NCBI GenBank assembly: GCA_002205965.3
Contig: NADL03000060.1
Coordinates: 186,001-250,000, forward strand
Reading direction: 5' to 3'
DNA length: 64,000 bases
DNA from: Kappaphycus alvarezii
Taxonomy: Eukaryota > Rhodophyta > Florideophyceae > Gigartinales > Solieriaceae
The notes under the pieces: generated by a model
Seen by the model: only the letters and a program-made list of their open reading frames with translations
Database searches by the model: none
What the model was told of the DNA's origin: nothing
Made by a program: the position numbers and the translations under genes
Part shown: positions 43,038 through 56,639 of the stretch, in pieces
Layout: every line of letters begins with the position of its first letter
Numbering within the stretch: the first letter of the stretch is position 1

Positions 43038-45001
43038 TATTGTTATTATCTTTTTTCAGTATCCAGCTGCGCAGTCCAAGTTTTACAAATTTAGCTCAAG
43101 AAAAGTACCGTTCCAAATATTGAAGGACCTCTTCAACCTAAAAAAACCTTGATGTATACCCCTCTTGTTTTTAAAATCGGTTTCTCGAGCGTGTAAAACA
43201 TGTATGTATTTTTCATATTTTCAACGACAATTAATAAATGATTAATGAATTTCAACATATCTTATTCAAAAGTCTCGCTGAAGAAATGGTGAAATTGCGA
43301 CGATAAGAACTTGTGGAATATCTAGAAACAAGTCCGTATGCATCCACAATGCCCCTTTCTTGATTTAACTTACAAAAAGACTAGTTTGTGCCTTGAAATG
43401 GCTTTTTAGCCTTAATTTTTCTAAGGGAAGCCATAACTGTTAATTTTTTTGGGTTTAACATATGAGACGTTCTTTGGCAACAAGTTATTGAATTTTATCA
43501 TATACTTCCCTTTTTAATCTTTGTGTTTGTCTATTGCAGAGCTAGGAGCCTCATTTTGGTAGACCCTGCGTAATTTTCCATTAATAATTGACTTATTTAT
43601 TGTTTCACAGATGTGCTGCTGATTTTATCGATCTCACACTCAAAGCGTCTGGAGCTCAAATTCAAGTTTCTCTCTGTTCATCTTCACTTGAAATGCTGAG
43701 AATATCTGTAATAAGAATTAAAATCTCTTTTGATACTTCGTTAATTAATTGCTTAATATGTGAGGGCTCAGTCGTCATTATTTCTGTTAGCAAAATTACT
43801 GATTTCAATAATAATGTATACAACATCTACCTCGACCACTATTCATTAACACCGTCCTCATTGTTGCTGTAGATGTAAGACTGTGCTTCCTGATAGACTT
43901 CATAGCATTACTCATAGGCATAATTCTCCTTTTTCTTGTTGGAAATAATTTCTCGTTATCACAGAGTGGAACGTTTCAAAATCTCTCCTCTACCTGATGT
44001 CCCATACTCATTGTTTACTATAGTGAGGGCGATTCAACATAAAACTCCTCATAAATATTGATGAAAGTTTCTTGCGTCAGTAAATGTAACCAGGTTTCTG
44101 AAAAAAATGACTAGGGGATGTCACATTCATCAATTTTTGGGGGTTTATTGTATTAGTTTTTTTATTGAATCTTTAAACATTCTCATTTTCAAAAATTCAG
44201 CAGATTTTTTTTGGCATTTAAAGCTCAGAAAAATGGAATCATTCCTTTTCGATCCATAACAGAACGTTCAATGTCCATCCATGTGCGATTTAAGCATTTT
44301 CTGATAATACGGAGCTTAATAAATATCTGTAATGCTATATTAAGAGAGAAAATACAATAAATCCACATACTCTCCACTATTATCGTAGAACGCGCCTTGA
44401 TGTTGCACTTGTACTGCTTCGCCAACCATCGATGATATCGGATAAGTCCTCAGGTGACATATCTTTTATTTTTGGTTGTATATTTTTTTATGTTTCCCAA
44501 TTTTATTCGCTTAATGTTACAAAGTATATCTCCTCTTCCATAATTCTCTTATTCATTGGCCGCCATACTTTGAATATAAATACTCTCCAATTTCTGCAGC
44601 ATTTCTTCATTTCGACATAATGCTAGATCGTCTACCTTAAAAAAGGCGTTATTGATTTCTGAATTAAGCTTGTCTCTATGGTTTCAACTTATGGATTTTT
44701 CATAACAATAATGTAATCTGCGGGACTTCAATGATGTTTCCCTGTCTATGATGCCATAGATTACTACCCTGCAGAAGCTCCGCTGCTAGAACGTTAAAGA
44801 ACTACTTCTGACTAACTTCTGAATCTCGCACAATGTAAAATAAGATTTGTGAAGAAAATTTACACATATAGACCTTTTTGTTCATGTTAACACAATTAAA
44901 ATAACTTAAGAGAGTGTAAACCCAAAGTGCGCTAGCTTAGCACAGGACAATAACTTCGATCAAAAAAGGAAGCGTAAAGCTAGGCAATTAATAGTATAGT
45001 A
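43038..45001. other. No gene recognised
   Basis: AT-rich. Frames at 43588-43872 and 44225-44425 have no recognisable motif. Confidence 0.35.
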
Positions 45002-45268
45002 GTGTGTGATCGGAAAATTGAACAGACATGCCTGAAGGTTATTGCTCACGTTGAAACCCATGAACGGATATTTAAATTGACCGAAAAAGATAAAAATATG
45101 CAAGAGTGTCCAATATGTCGAAAGGATAGAACAGATGTGAGTATATGGGAATCAAGAATAGGTAGTGAAGGCAGGGAAGGTAGCAATTTGGGCTGGCGGA
45201 GAAATATTACGAATAAAAAACGTCCAAACTCCAGGGGATTACTGGCCCATCTGAGGCTTTTACTGTGA
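45002..45268 (+). CDS. Open frame with a RING-like CPICRKD motif
   Basis: 88 codons in the frame, first ATG at 45098 or an upstream exon. The only recognisable feature is ECPICRKDRTDV, like the last Cys pair of a RING/zinc finger; HVETHERIFK lies before it, but the first Cys pairs are absent. It could be the last exon of a gene or chance. It ends just before a LINE-tail motif. Confidence 0.2.
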   Translation: MCDRKIEQTCLKVIAHVETHERIFKLTEKDKNMQECPICRKDRTDVSIWESRIGSEGREGSNLGWRRNITNKKRPNSRGLLAHLRLLL

Positions 45269-45313
45269 AGGTGGAAAGGTTTGGGTGTTTTACTTTTGGA
45301 AGATATATCCAAT
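45269..45313 (-). repeat. LINE-tail motif
   Basis: GTGGAAAGGTTTGGGTGTTT, TACTTTTGGAAGATATATCC. Confidence 0.6.
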
Positions 45314-46727
45314 TTGCTGTGAATGAAGTTAAGGTATTATATGAAGGGCTGGAATTGAAAATGTTGGCTACCCCCAAAAATGAAAGCGGTTAAAAAATTG
45401 ATGAATAATGGACGTTAGTGCGGGACGGTCCAAATTGGCGGTATGGTATCTTTCACTTCCTTGCATTTTCCAGAATCGCTAGGTTAGGATTGGAGCTGCT
45501 ATCTTTAATCAGTTAGCAGATAGTTTGATGGAGGATATTCGAAAGATCAGTTTCTAGTTGATATTAGCTATTATTCAATTCATACCGTAAAATTAAAAGG
45601 CTTGTCCTTCGTATTGAAAATTTCGGCCATTTCAGCCTGAATCCATGGGTGGTCCTAAAATATCAGTTCTGTATTAAATTAATGAACAACTGTTCACACA
45701 AGGGATGGCCACGAAATGTTGTTCAAAAAAATCGAAGAGTATTTTAAGCAGCCCTTTCTCCTGGAGGATATGACGAAAAATTTGGAGAACATGTCAAGAA
45801 GGCCCGGGTCAGCTGGTAATAGGAGACAGCAGAAACAACGCGACAGAGGAAAGTATAGTACGGATCATTAGCGGTGGCTTGAAGTGAACGAGAAATGTAT
45901 TATTGCACAAGTATCCTCGTCTAAAAACCATTGGAAGATCAAAGGGGTAGGGAAGAGCCAATGCTTGTAATCCTTCTCATTGCTCATGACTGCATGGGTG
46001 TCATGTCGGAGTGGGAAGAGGCGATGTGTTCAACGACGAGATAAGAGAACTAATTGATGTTCTGGTCAGTCACGGGGCTTCCGGAGGTGATTGGAGAGTC
46101 GAGAGCAGGTGCAGAGCGGATTACAGGGGAAGATGGCAGTCACCAATCATTATCCAATCTTCGGAATCAGGTTGGTTTCTTAGCGTGGGCGATTGATTGA
46201 TGTTGAGCGGAGGGGTGGGGGCAAAGAGTCGAAGCGGGCGCCTGCGTCGAAACACGAGAGGTCACCGTACACAGTCGACTCTGTTACTCACACGGAGGCA
46301 TCGAATGACGGAGCAGGTATCCGGGAGCAGGCGTCATACTTGAGAATCGCAACTTGATAGCATAACGAGTGGAGTATGGAGGCCATCTCAATAAGGGAAA
46401 GGTGGTTGGCGTCGAAATTGATGATTCCTGAGAGCTCCTGTGCGGTTGCAGAGAAACTGTCAGACTGGACGGCGACCTTCTTGAAAGTATTTAATGGCTG
46501 GCTGAGAAAAGCGAAAGTCACGTTCAGCTGCGGAAAAAGTAAGATACACGGGAAGTGGGGGGAGGGAAGAGAGGATGGAGGTCTTCCTGGTAGGAGAAAA
46601 CTGCAAGAAGGGGGAGAGGTGGCCAGGATGGTGAGCAAGGAGCTCAAGAGCATTGCACTGTGACAAATTTTTGTCTCTAACCCAGTCAGATTTCATATCT
46701 GGGTGTTATATGATTTTAAAGATGCAA
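45314..46727. other. No firm gene
   Basis: 46011-46663 has plus frames with partly LINE-like flavour (ELIDVLVSHGASGGDWRVES) and a basic/Gly-rich stretch, too weak to name. Confidence 0.3.
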
Positions 46728-46812
46728 AGCGTTCTTTTACTGCGAACCCCCGCATTGGCAGAAATCTACAACGCGGCTTTTCTGCTAGCTGGCCTCCCCA
46801 CTACTCGCTGGT
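46728..46812 (+). pseudogene. LINE C-terminal scrap
   Basis: TTCTTTTACTGCGA..CGCATTGGCAGAAAT..AACGCGGCTTTTCTGCTAGC..ACTACTCGCTGGTAG matches 12265-12346 almost word for word. Confidence 0.6.
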
Positions 46813-47269
46813 AGAGATTGATGGAGCTTGTTTTGAGTTTATCAGTGCTATGTACTTCCATCGAAACAATGTGGTGGGATGTGAAATCTAAAAATTGGAG
46901 GTGGTGTGAAATATAATCCGCGCTTGCTGCTACATTGCACTGACACGCAAACTGTGATGAAAGTCGACCGGGTGACAGCCAGCTTATCTTTACAACATGT
47001 GAGCTCCCTTTGTTTCGAGATAATCAACAAGCCCACACCTCACAGTAGCATTTCAACTAACGCGTAGGAGTTTATGCAAGCGACACTGAGCAATGTCGGA
47101 TTTTCAGGTTATTATACTTTACTAAAACGGGCAGTAAGCGGAGCGACGTCACTGAACCTTCTTGAGAATACTGAGAACCATTCATGACCAGAGAAATGGG
47201 ACACCCTAGGCGGATTCAAACTGAGACGGCCCAAGCTTTTGGGTGGAAAAAGGTACCAAGTTGCAGATT

Positions 47270-47325
47270 AGTTAAAGCAGGGAAGACAGAAGAAGGTTAA
47301 ATATTTTACTTTTGAAATGCATATT
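47270..47325 (-). repeat. LINE-tail motif, diverged
   Basis: AAATATTTTACTTTTGAAAT then GCATATTCGATTTACC. Confidence 0.4.
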
Positions 47326-50300
47326 CGATTTACCTTATAGTTTCCACACAATCACAAGTAAAATAACAGGCACAGTGATGAGTGGGAGGAAATATATGCT
47401 CCCTAGAAGGTCACCCTAGTACCGGTAGTCGAGCAGGTCGCATTTGACATAACAGCTGCTGCAGAGTGCCTTTTCATGAATTCCCCCGATACTTCTTATT
47501 TGAATCTATTGTCCTTACTTCCGTGTTATTTGCCATTTCATTTACAACCGAACATGCATCGAGGTGCCATAAGAGAGAAAACTGGCACAAGCACGACTCT
47601 ACTGTTGGCTGAGGTCGCATTGAACGATTGGTATCTTCTCTGCTTCAAAGTTGGCGCCAAATTTAAAGAGAACATCGGTTTGAACCCCCTAAGTCCCGTA
47701 TTGGAGGAAAAAGCGAGGAATTCAGAAATGTTACATCAAAAAAGAAGGTCCTTTCGCTACTGTTTATAGCTCGGATTTCCGGCCTTTTTAGATTCAGGTC
47801 ATTACAAGGCTTTACGAAAGGATCGAGCAGATTTCAGAGGGTTTTATGAAACGTGTGACCTACAGGTACGCCTGTAAATCCTGCGTCCTCTATCTTAGCT
47901 GTGCATGAGGTAATCCATGCGTACATTTAGTGTTTCCTGGCAGTTCTTCTTCGGCAATGGCGTGCAATGGCGACGTATTTGGACTTTGGAGTATCAGTTA
48001 AGCCACTGTTGAAACGAAACTAGTCATTTTCGAAAATTCATGTTGTTCACATCTATAAAGTAATCACTTAGCTTCAACTTTTTAAAAGCTAATCCACACG
48101 CCTTAAATTTTACTAGCAATTGCAACAATTTCTTTCTTCACGAGTCCAATTTCGCTGTGCACCTCCATGTTTATTTCATGTTTAAACAACTTGGTCCTCA
48201 TATCTGAACAGAGTTTTTTGACTCAAGGCCATTGATGATCTTCCGGTTATAGTTCTGATATTTTTATCAGAATGATTATGTTCATCATGGCCAAAAAAAT
48301 TATTTTTCATAAAATGGGGTATCGCTTCAAATTTTTCCTCGATCATGGCCACAAAGAATTCAGAAACCACATGTAAAAAATACCATAGTCAAGTTGTTCA
48401 GGTATCGCCCTCATTATTATCAATTCATCGGCTCTCCTCCCAATGTTGTGAAGAAAATGACCAAATTGCGCTCCTATCCGAAAAAACAGGTAATCAAAGG
48501 CCGGGATAGAATAACAACCTCGTTTGCTGCAAATGAAACCCGAAGACTACAACGACTACCAAAATTAAGCAAGTAAACAATTTTGAAGGGAGTGGACTCT
48601 TTTCTAATTTTTAGAAGAGGCAACAGAGAATGAGAAGGTTTAAAAAAGGACGACGAACATAAATGTTTTATTTCATTCAAGTCTACTGTCTAGAGGTATT
48701 TTAGTACAGTGGTTCCAGTGATTAAACTGCCACTGTTTGTGTAAAAATATGAGGTTTTTTCTGGCTATTTTGGTATTTTTAAAGAATATTGTCTCTAGTT
48801 GAACACGATGAAGTACTATTTGAGAATCGATCTCTGATCAAGAAATCGGTCCATTATCCAGATCCAGTCGAGGGATATTTGCGGACTGCATTTAAGATAT
48901 TCTCTTTTTGTGAGAGTTTTGTGGTTCCAAAAACGAAGATAATAACTTGGAGCAGGAAGAGATAATTTTTTGTGCCCATTTTATTTTTTACCTCTAGTTC
49001 CCGTCCAAAACATTTCCTTGGACTCAATTTGAGGTAATTAGTATTTTAAGTTAATATTGGGGATTAACCAAATCTTCTGCATATGTTGAGTATAGTGTTT
49101 CCAGTGGGAGAGATCAAGCAAGTTGGCAGATAATTTTAATCACAGAGTCAAATTCGCTGACTTTCAACGGGAGCACTCATCCAGAGCACTAGTGCCCATA
49201 CTGTACCCCGAAAGGGGAGTTAAAACAATCACTTCATTGGCCCGACGAATTTTTGGTGAAGCAATTGTTTATCTTGCCGAAAATATTTCCTTTCGCTGTC
49301 AAATATCAAGTGTCATCCAACAAATATTTGATTTTTTTTAGAAAAAGATTCTTTTGTATAGTTCAAATCAGAGAAGTCAGGAAGGTTTATAAAAATAATT
49401 TTCAGGAAGGCCTTTAAGTTGAAGAAAAGCTACTCAAATGCAACAAAATTCTTTCATTTGAGTTTACGTTTGACTTCTAATAAGTAGCATAACATAAACT
49501 GCTGAAAAGTACGGCAAGGTATCTAAAACATCAAGTTAGATGACCTTAGGAGCCTAGAGGTCAGAGTGGAGCTCCAAAGTTGCAAAGTTAGTAAAATGGG
49601 AAAATGTTGGCATTGAAGTACAAGTAGAGTGCTGGCTTGAAGATTTTCAAATCCGAACTCTAAGATTTAACTTTGAGACTTCTTATTGTACCAGGAAAGA
49701 TTTGTCCCAAATAATAGAAGTGAATTCGAAAAGCCGCAAAATTTATCCGTTGAGGTTCAAATATGTGTAAACCCGTTATTTGAATCAGATTTGAAGACCA
49801 GAATCAAGTAGTTCAGTTCTAGTAGTCAATATGAGCTTAGAATAATATAATTTAAGGTTCACTATTCCATTTCCGCTCTTATCACTTTATTGAATGGAGC
49901 CAAACACAAAAACCCAGTCTACATTGCTTCCATTCACGAGAGGTAAGAACCAATCCAAAAATCATGCATTTTAAGAAGATGTATCACACCAAAAGTTTGA
50001 TTATGGAAATACGGCTGGACTTTAAAACCTAAGTCATTGAAGGATGTCGAAAAGATTGAGCTACGGGCCAAAAGATTTTCACAGCTTTCTATAAATTAAT
50101 GGTTTCATTAATTTCTACTAACTTCTCGCAAATCCGAAAATTTGCTGGCTTTATCTCTAATCAATATGTATCTTGAAGTCCTAGAAAACTTCTTCGCTAA
50201 ATACTGCTTTAATATGTGGGTACAGGCTCTAAATAAAAAACCGGACTACCACACTTATCCTGACCCCAACTTTAGGTTAGAATTTCAACTGGTTTGATCT

Positions 50301-53300
50301 CCCATCATCAAACCTGACCAATTGTACTAGAATGGCTAATGAAATACTATTAATTGGTTCCCAATATTTCTCGAAAATATCTACGCCGGAGGAAAATAAG
50401 AAAAGGCCGACTCATGGCTTTTCTGGTCATCTTTTTGCTTTGACATTTACCTGCCTCCCGATCATCGTATTTGATATATATGTTTTCTAGCCTCACATGT
50501 CTTGTAGTAAGAAGCATAAAATAGGCAGGCTGCTCAATGAACGTAAGCAACATCTCCAAATTATTATTAAAGACAAAAAACCGTATCACGGATCTTCCCG
50601 CTTCTCGAAGCGCATCTATGAATATTAATTTTTGCGTATAGTTCTATGTTGAATTGTTTACGAGAATAAATTTGTCAGGAAGCTGAGTAGCGGCCTATAT
50701 AAACAGATTTTTACGCATAAATATTTTGCTGATTCTCTGCTATTTACCATCCGTTCCTGCTGTTAAAATGATGCAAAGTCTAAAGTTCACATTTAATGAA
50801 TAAATAGAAATCAATATACATATAATAGCAATATAATTGTCGTTCATCGTTTTTTGCTTATTGAAAAAAGAAACATTTCATTTAATATAACTTCAAACAT
50901 GCTTCGGGCAGATTTTCATGAAGCTAAAATATGATTCCATTTCTTTCTAGTTTGTCCGGGGCTCTTGAAAGATCAAACCACGAATATAGCTACACACTTG
51001 TTTGGCTTCCATCTCAACGTAATCGTGTATATTTTGCATTTGTAAGTATCGTAACTTAAATGATATCGAGCATAATTTGGTGTCCTCTTTCGATAATTTT
51101 TTGAAGCATAGGAGGATATAAAATCAAAATCGTAAAATGTTATACAAAAAATGGACCCCAAAGGCCCATCTCAATTTACATCCTCATAGACCAAAGATGA
51201 CAGAGGGCCGACTAACAATACATCATCATCAAGAGAGACGAAGTACAAGGCAGCTTCAGATTTTATTAAGTATGAATGCCGCGGGAAACTTCTTGCTAGG
51301 AAATGCTCTGATAATCTTCTCACCTTTCTTCTAGGCATCCTAAATAGCGCTATCAGGATTACAGTTGTTATCTTAAATGGCAGCTACTGGGTTGGTTTTC
51401 TATGAGTGGCTTACATTTAGTTAGTCCTATGAATCACCACTCAAATCATGTGGCAACATCTACAATACAAATAATGGCGCGCGTCCAAAAATTTGAAAGT
51501 ATTTCATAGCCCATTCAAAACCAGGAGGCGTTTGAGGTGATCATCAAAGCGGCTTGACGCTGAGAGAGAATCAACCTCACCCAGTAATATTGGTCTAGGG
51601 CTCGGCTGTCTTGAATATATATGTGAAAAATAAATTTTACCTGAACTCTCACACCCACACAAGGATTTGTTGATTCTGAATTTATATCGAAATGCGCTCC
51701 AGGCTGAGCCTGTTGTACTCATGAGGATCGTCGGCGGGAAGATGGTCTGCACCAGAAATCGCTTTAAAGTGGCGGAATGCTTACGTGGGTGTTGGGACGT
51801 GTAACATAATACGCAGGTGAGAAAATACCTTTTCCCGCCCGGGTCTGAGACCAAAGCGCCTGTTTAAGCTGCAAGTGATGGAACAGAGAAAATGGAAAGT
51901 GGGTGCGAAAATATTTCGGATAGCTTGAGGCTGGGTAGCACAATGTTGGATTTTTGGTTCAGTAAAAAAGGTCTCTGAGGCGTAGGCTACGTTAAGGAAG
52001 CGAAGTTGAGAAAATATTAAGCAGGAATCTTCAGAGGAGTATCATTTGGAGTCATGGATGAAATACTTTTCCATGGAGCCTGTGGTCTTAATGAGACGAT
52101 GTTAGATCATGCCCTACTTGCGAATGAAATAATTTGGTTGCATTTGTCGGAAACGTGATTTCATTCGGGTTTCGAGACAGCCTTTAATTTCACCTTGTGA
52201 GAGTGATAAGAGTTTACCTTGTTATAAAGAGATCTGCAGGAACCACAATATGGCGAGTGGAAGAAATATAAGTGAGAGGATGAAGAGTGAGGATCGTGAA
52301 AACGGAACGAACTATATGAGCTTTATGGCTTTGGAGGATAGAGCAAAGATGGACCTCTTTGATATCGAGTAAGTTCTGGCGAAAGTTTAATCAATCTTTT
52401 TCCCTCCTGCAGATTTCGGCACCATTTTTCTAATTACTGCTGCCATGTTTCCATTTCTCACTAACCTAGTGTAGCGTAGTGTAGTATCCGACCGAGCTAC
52501 CGTGTGGTCGGACAATTCTTCTACAAAGATTTGATGTTGGATAATTCTAAGGAAATACCGCAGTTCTGAAAGATGTAAAGTTATACGGAACTATATTCAT
52601 CCAACTCTGGTAGCACTAACAAATTAAAGATTTAAAAAATCTCTTTGAACCAGAATCATTATTTTCAAAAGTGTGGAATTCCCAGTCAAATTGTTACGGG
52701 GCACCGGCCATTATACTGTACTTTGCTTACATTACTGTTACGACTTCACTTTCGAAGTGGCAAAGCACGAACCAGAAATATATTAGCATAATCTCCTGTG
52801 CCACTCTGGTCTCAAAGACCAGGTCAGAGGCACTTTTTTTAGACCACAGAGGGACAATAAATGTGGACTACGTAAGTTGCTGACAGTACACTACTGTACG
52901 TGTCACTGCACTTCGATGACAGGACACGTGTATATCACACGTACTAATTGGAACCTTACAGTACTGTACTGCACTACTTGTACAATACCGCTACGACTAT
53001 GCCGAATTCTTCATTGAACCGATGGGGCCAAATTATTCTGTAAGCTTAAAACCTAAAAAGTCGTCCTTGGGCAAGCTTTTTAGAAAAAACTAGGAAGACT
53101 GCTGTGCAGTACAGTAAATTATAGCAAACACCGAAACTAGATTAGACTTATTTAATTCTGCACACGGGAAAGGGGTTCCCCCGCAAAAATTAAATTTGGC
53201 CAATATATATACTGGCACCTAGTTTAATTTGGGTGAATAAAAAATTAAATTGGCCAAACTTAATTCTTCACGTGGAAAAATGAGGAAGTAGTAGAAAAAA

Positions 53301-53744
53301 CCACATCATCAACTTTATGGAGCAGTATAGGCGGTACAAAACATGAACCAATCGCTATAATTTTTCTACATTTCCACTCTTTTGAGCTCTTTTCCTTCAA
53401 ATTACTCGTATTTTTAGCGGCAATCTGCTAGAATTCGACAGATAATCGCCCCTTCTCCCAAAAAACATTTAAATGAAATTACATTAATGTCGTAATCAAT
53501 ACCCTCCGCACATACTGAACTCCAGTCGGAACTCGTTTGGCATTTAAATCGCAAACTGTAGCCGCGGTCAAGCTTTAATAAAATACGGATGGGTATACAT
53601 TAGACTAGAGTTCTCTAGGGATTTATTCTCCACCATTTCGATCATCGCATATTATGATAAATTCAAGAAAATGGACTAGGCACAGTAATTAAATTGGGAC
53701 AACTTAAGTATGCAATAAATTTAATTTCCAACCCAAATCAAATT
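47326..53744. other. Long AT-rich region without recognised genes
   Basis: Frames here (for example 47476-47769, 48394-48576, 51504-51854, 52671-52883) show no motif. About 60 bases at 51520-51580 match 38270-38330 (TGA-CATCAA-GC-GC word order). A TGTAC/GTACT-rich cluster lies at 52886-52985. Introns or untranslated sequence of a split gene would not be visible. Confidence 0.4.
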
Positions 53745-54125
53745 TCGGTGATGGTGTACACCTATATTGATAGGAATAAATCGTCAGAGGATAAGATTAT
53801 CAGAGCAAACTACCCTAAGGAGTAGTTATTGCAGGCGAAAAAAGTGCTACCGCGGTATATTTGAGCGAACAGAAAAAGGGCGGGTAAGGGCGACAGGTTA
53901 AGGGGTTACAAGTGAGTATAGAAGGAGCAGGGTCTACTTATTATGTTCTTCGATTTGCCTAAAAGAAACCTCTCTTTGCTACGAAGTTGAATCTAAACTT
54001 CCCAACTGACTTGAAGTTGTCTGCCACCTTGCTTCAACTCTCGATGAGGAAGTAGTTTACGCAGCTTATGTAGACTTTTCGGTTAACCCTGAAGTCATAA
54101 ACAAACATACTCAGTACCATGAAAT
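53745..54125 (-). repeat. R LTR, copy at 54 kb (left)
   Basis: It shares AAAGTGCTACCGCGGTAT, GACTTGAAGTTGTCTGCCA and GAAGTAGTTTACGCAGC with the other copies. The bases after it (54080-54190) match the 3' flank of the acidic gene at 61570-61660, so the gene itself may have been lost here. Confidence 0.6.
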
Positions 54126-54519
54126 GCATTAAATGGAATCTCGGGAACTAGAGAGACTAGTAGAAGATATTTCTTCAAGGAAAATATTTATGTGCCATAT
54201 AGATGCCCGCCACCGTTCGGCCAGCGGTGGGAATTGATGCGGCTATCAGATAGAATTTTCAGAGTCACTTTTTGTCTCACCAAGAACTTTTTGCGTGTAC
54301 TGATATCTAGTACTATCAGCATGTCATAGATTATAGAAATCAGCCCGTGAATTTGCCACACTCAGCCAAATCAAAAATATCTCTCAAATTCAGACAATGT
54401 TAAAATATCTTACAAATTCAGATATTGTATTCGAAATAGGTCATTCTTCTAGATTTTTAGGGGGCTCAAGTTTAGCACATATCTTTCAAATATGAAAGCA
54501 CCTGGCATCCCTCTCTGTA
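54126..54519. other. No gene recognised
   Basis: Short spacer between two R LTRs. Confidence 0.35.
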
Positions 54520-54975
54520 AGCCCATATGTTTACACTTATCACAGTCAATCTTCGACGGCTGATAGGTGTAAACCGTCTGGAGAAGAGATACTCAGAACC
54601 AACTACCCCAAGAATGTGGTGTTGCAAGCGTAAAAGTGCTACCCATAGTATGAGTTGAACAAACAGATATAGACGCGTAAGGATGACAGTTGACAGGCTG
54701 TAATAGAGTATAAAAGGGGCAGGGTACACCCCTTATGCTCTGTGGAAAGCGTAAGAAAAGCGCTTCTTGGGTGTGAAGTTGACTTCCAACTTTCTAAATA
54801 CTTGGGACTTGACTTGAAGTTGTCTGCGAAGTTGCATCTCCCCAAGAAGAAGTAGTTTAATGAGCTTTTATGGACTTTTGGCTACCTTGCTTGACCTCTC
54901 CAAGAATTGGCAGTTTACTTAGCTTACTTAGATTTCTGTTTACCACAAAAGTCCAAACAAAACTACAAAATATAC
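54520..54975 (-). repeat. R LTR, copy at 54 kb (right)
   Basis: Same words as the other R copies, with a partial internal duplication of the CCTTGC..CTCTCCAAGAA..AGTTTA segment (54880-54930). It lies 80 bp from the 3' end of acidic gene copy 3. Confidence 0.65.
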
Positions 54976-55057
54976 TAAAAAGTACATAAAGGCACTTTGA
55001 GTAAATCTTACTCTAAATAAAAGATATTTAAGAAAAGAACAATAGATTTAGTCCTTT

Positions 55058-55743
55058 CATTTCCTATCTCCAAGATCATATGCAAACAAATCCTCCAAAA
55101 CATCCATGCTACTCAAGTAGTTCTCACAAATATCCGGGAATGGCTTATAATTCTCTATTTCCTCCAGGGAGATATATGAACCAATAAATATGCCCCCATC
55201 TGGTTCCAGCGTCATGACCACCTGGTCCATACAGGTCAGCCACCGCCAACCTCTCGAACGTCATAATAAATCTGCCTCTCTTCCATATGTCCTTCGCCCC
55301 CCAACTCCACCGTTCCAGCACTTTCTATGTCCCCCTCCATGCCCCCCTCGTCGTCGTCATCGCCGACCTCGTCGCCGCCCTCCTCGACTCCCTCATCTTT
55401 ATTCTTATTGCTAACCATTCCCCTGGCCGGCCACTCTTCAAAAGTCTCCCCAGGTCCATCCTCGACCTCCCCTTCATGCCCCTCACCTATCTCATCCGCC
55501 TCATCCTCGATGAAAAAATGACGAGCGAACTCGATCAAATTCTTCTTGGTTTGCGGGCGGAGATATTCATCGCGGTCAGTAGGGGCGAGAGGGAGTAGAA
55601 TAATGACGTTTAGGGGACGATCGTGGAGAATTTTTGGAAATAGAATTGGAGGGGCATAGTTTCCCTATTTTGGTGGAATTTAGGGAATGGCAGGCAATTG
55701 AGGGTGTCTCGAATGGGTAGGGGTAGGGGGTAGTGAGCAACAT
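55058..55743 (-). pseudogene. Acidic-protein family (copy 3), next to R LTR
   Basis: Minus strand from a possible ATG at 55743 (MLLTTPYPYPF). After one frame change it reads PTDRDEYLRPQTKKNLIEFA, RHFFIEDEADEIGEGHEGEV, Asp/Glu/Gly-rich to 55280, then after a second frame change MDQVVMTLEPDGGIFIGSYI, SLEEIENYKPFPDICENYL, SMDVLEDLFAYDLGDRK and TGA at 55058. All segments match copy 4 in order. About 215 residues if rejoined. Function unknown; the acidic region is like those of histone chaperones only in composition. Plus-strand frames here are shadows. Confidence 0.6.
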
Positions 55744-56639
55744 GATCGTAGACGTTTGAAACTTGGAACAAAGGGGTTTAAATAAGCTCTCGATGGCGCA
55801 TTATATAGATTTGAAATAGATAAATTGAATCAAAAGGAGAATTTGCAGTAGTATATTATCTGCCTTTTTCTCAAAAAATGAAATTGGAGAAGGCAGTAAG
55901 AAAAATGGGAAAAATAAATTGATTTGAGATCGATTTAAACGGGTGGATACAGTATTAAAATATCTAGATAAAATAGCTGTGAGTTTGGAGACGACCAAGG
56001 AAAGGAGAAGGAAGGAGAAACATTCTCCCCGGGAAGATGCTTAGAGTGAGAGCGGGCGAGGAAGGACCATAAATACAAGCAATTTTGGACAAGAGAATGT
56101 GCTACAGGAAATAAAAAGTCGGTAGATGACGACGACAGAAAAATTTTCCGTTCCTATTCCCGCGCCCCTGAAAACGGTCACTGCGTGTGTGGATTTCTTG
56201 TGTACTTCATGACTCTGGCATCTTGTACAGTTTAGCTGGTTCCTGGGGTGATAAGTGGAAGTTGAGACAACTGTCGAATGGATCCCTGTGGTATGGGAAA
56301 CCGGTCTTTTGCCTACTCCCTCGACCGACTTCCCACTGAGTACGTGCCTTACCTCGGCTCATCAGCGATGCACTCGCGCCGTTTCACTATTCTCTACAGC
56401 CGCCCTTACCACAGCTGAACTCTTGTTCTACATTCGAGAAATGTTGCTCATTGAAATTGCCGGATTGCTGAAGGGAAGTCCTTCCGGATGCTCTGGAATT
56501 CTTTCAATTATTGTCACTGCGAGAGCAACGTGCATAAATAAGTTTAACTGTTTACTTGAACAGTCAACAAGACCCAACCGCTCCATTCGCTGACATCGGT
56601 AGTCCGGCTAGCTGTTGCGTTGGATATGAAAAATTATCG
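55744..56639. other. No gene recognised
   Basis: A 112-codon plus frame (56255-56593) has no motif. Confidence 0.3.

Noticed and set aside
54707..54722. GAGTATAAAAGGGGC as a TATA box of the R LTR
   Set aside because: It is on the strand opposite to the orientation of the gag and acidic genes and is not kept in the other R copies.
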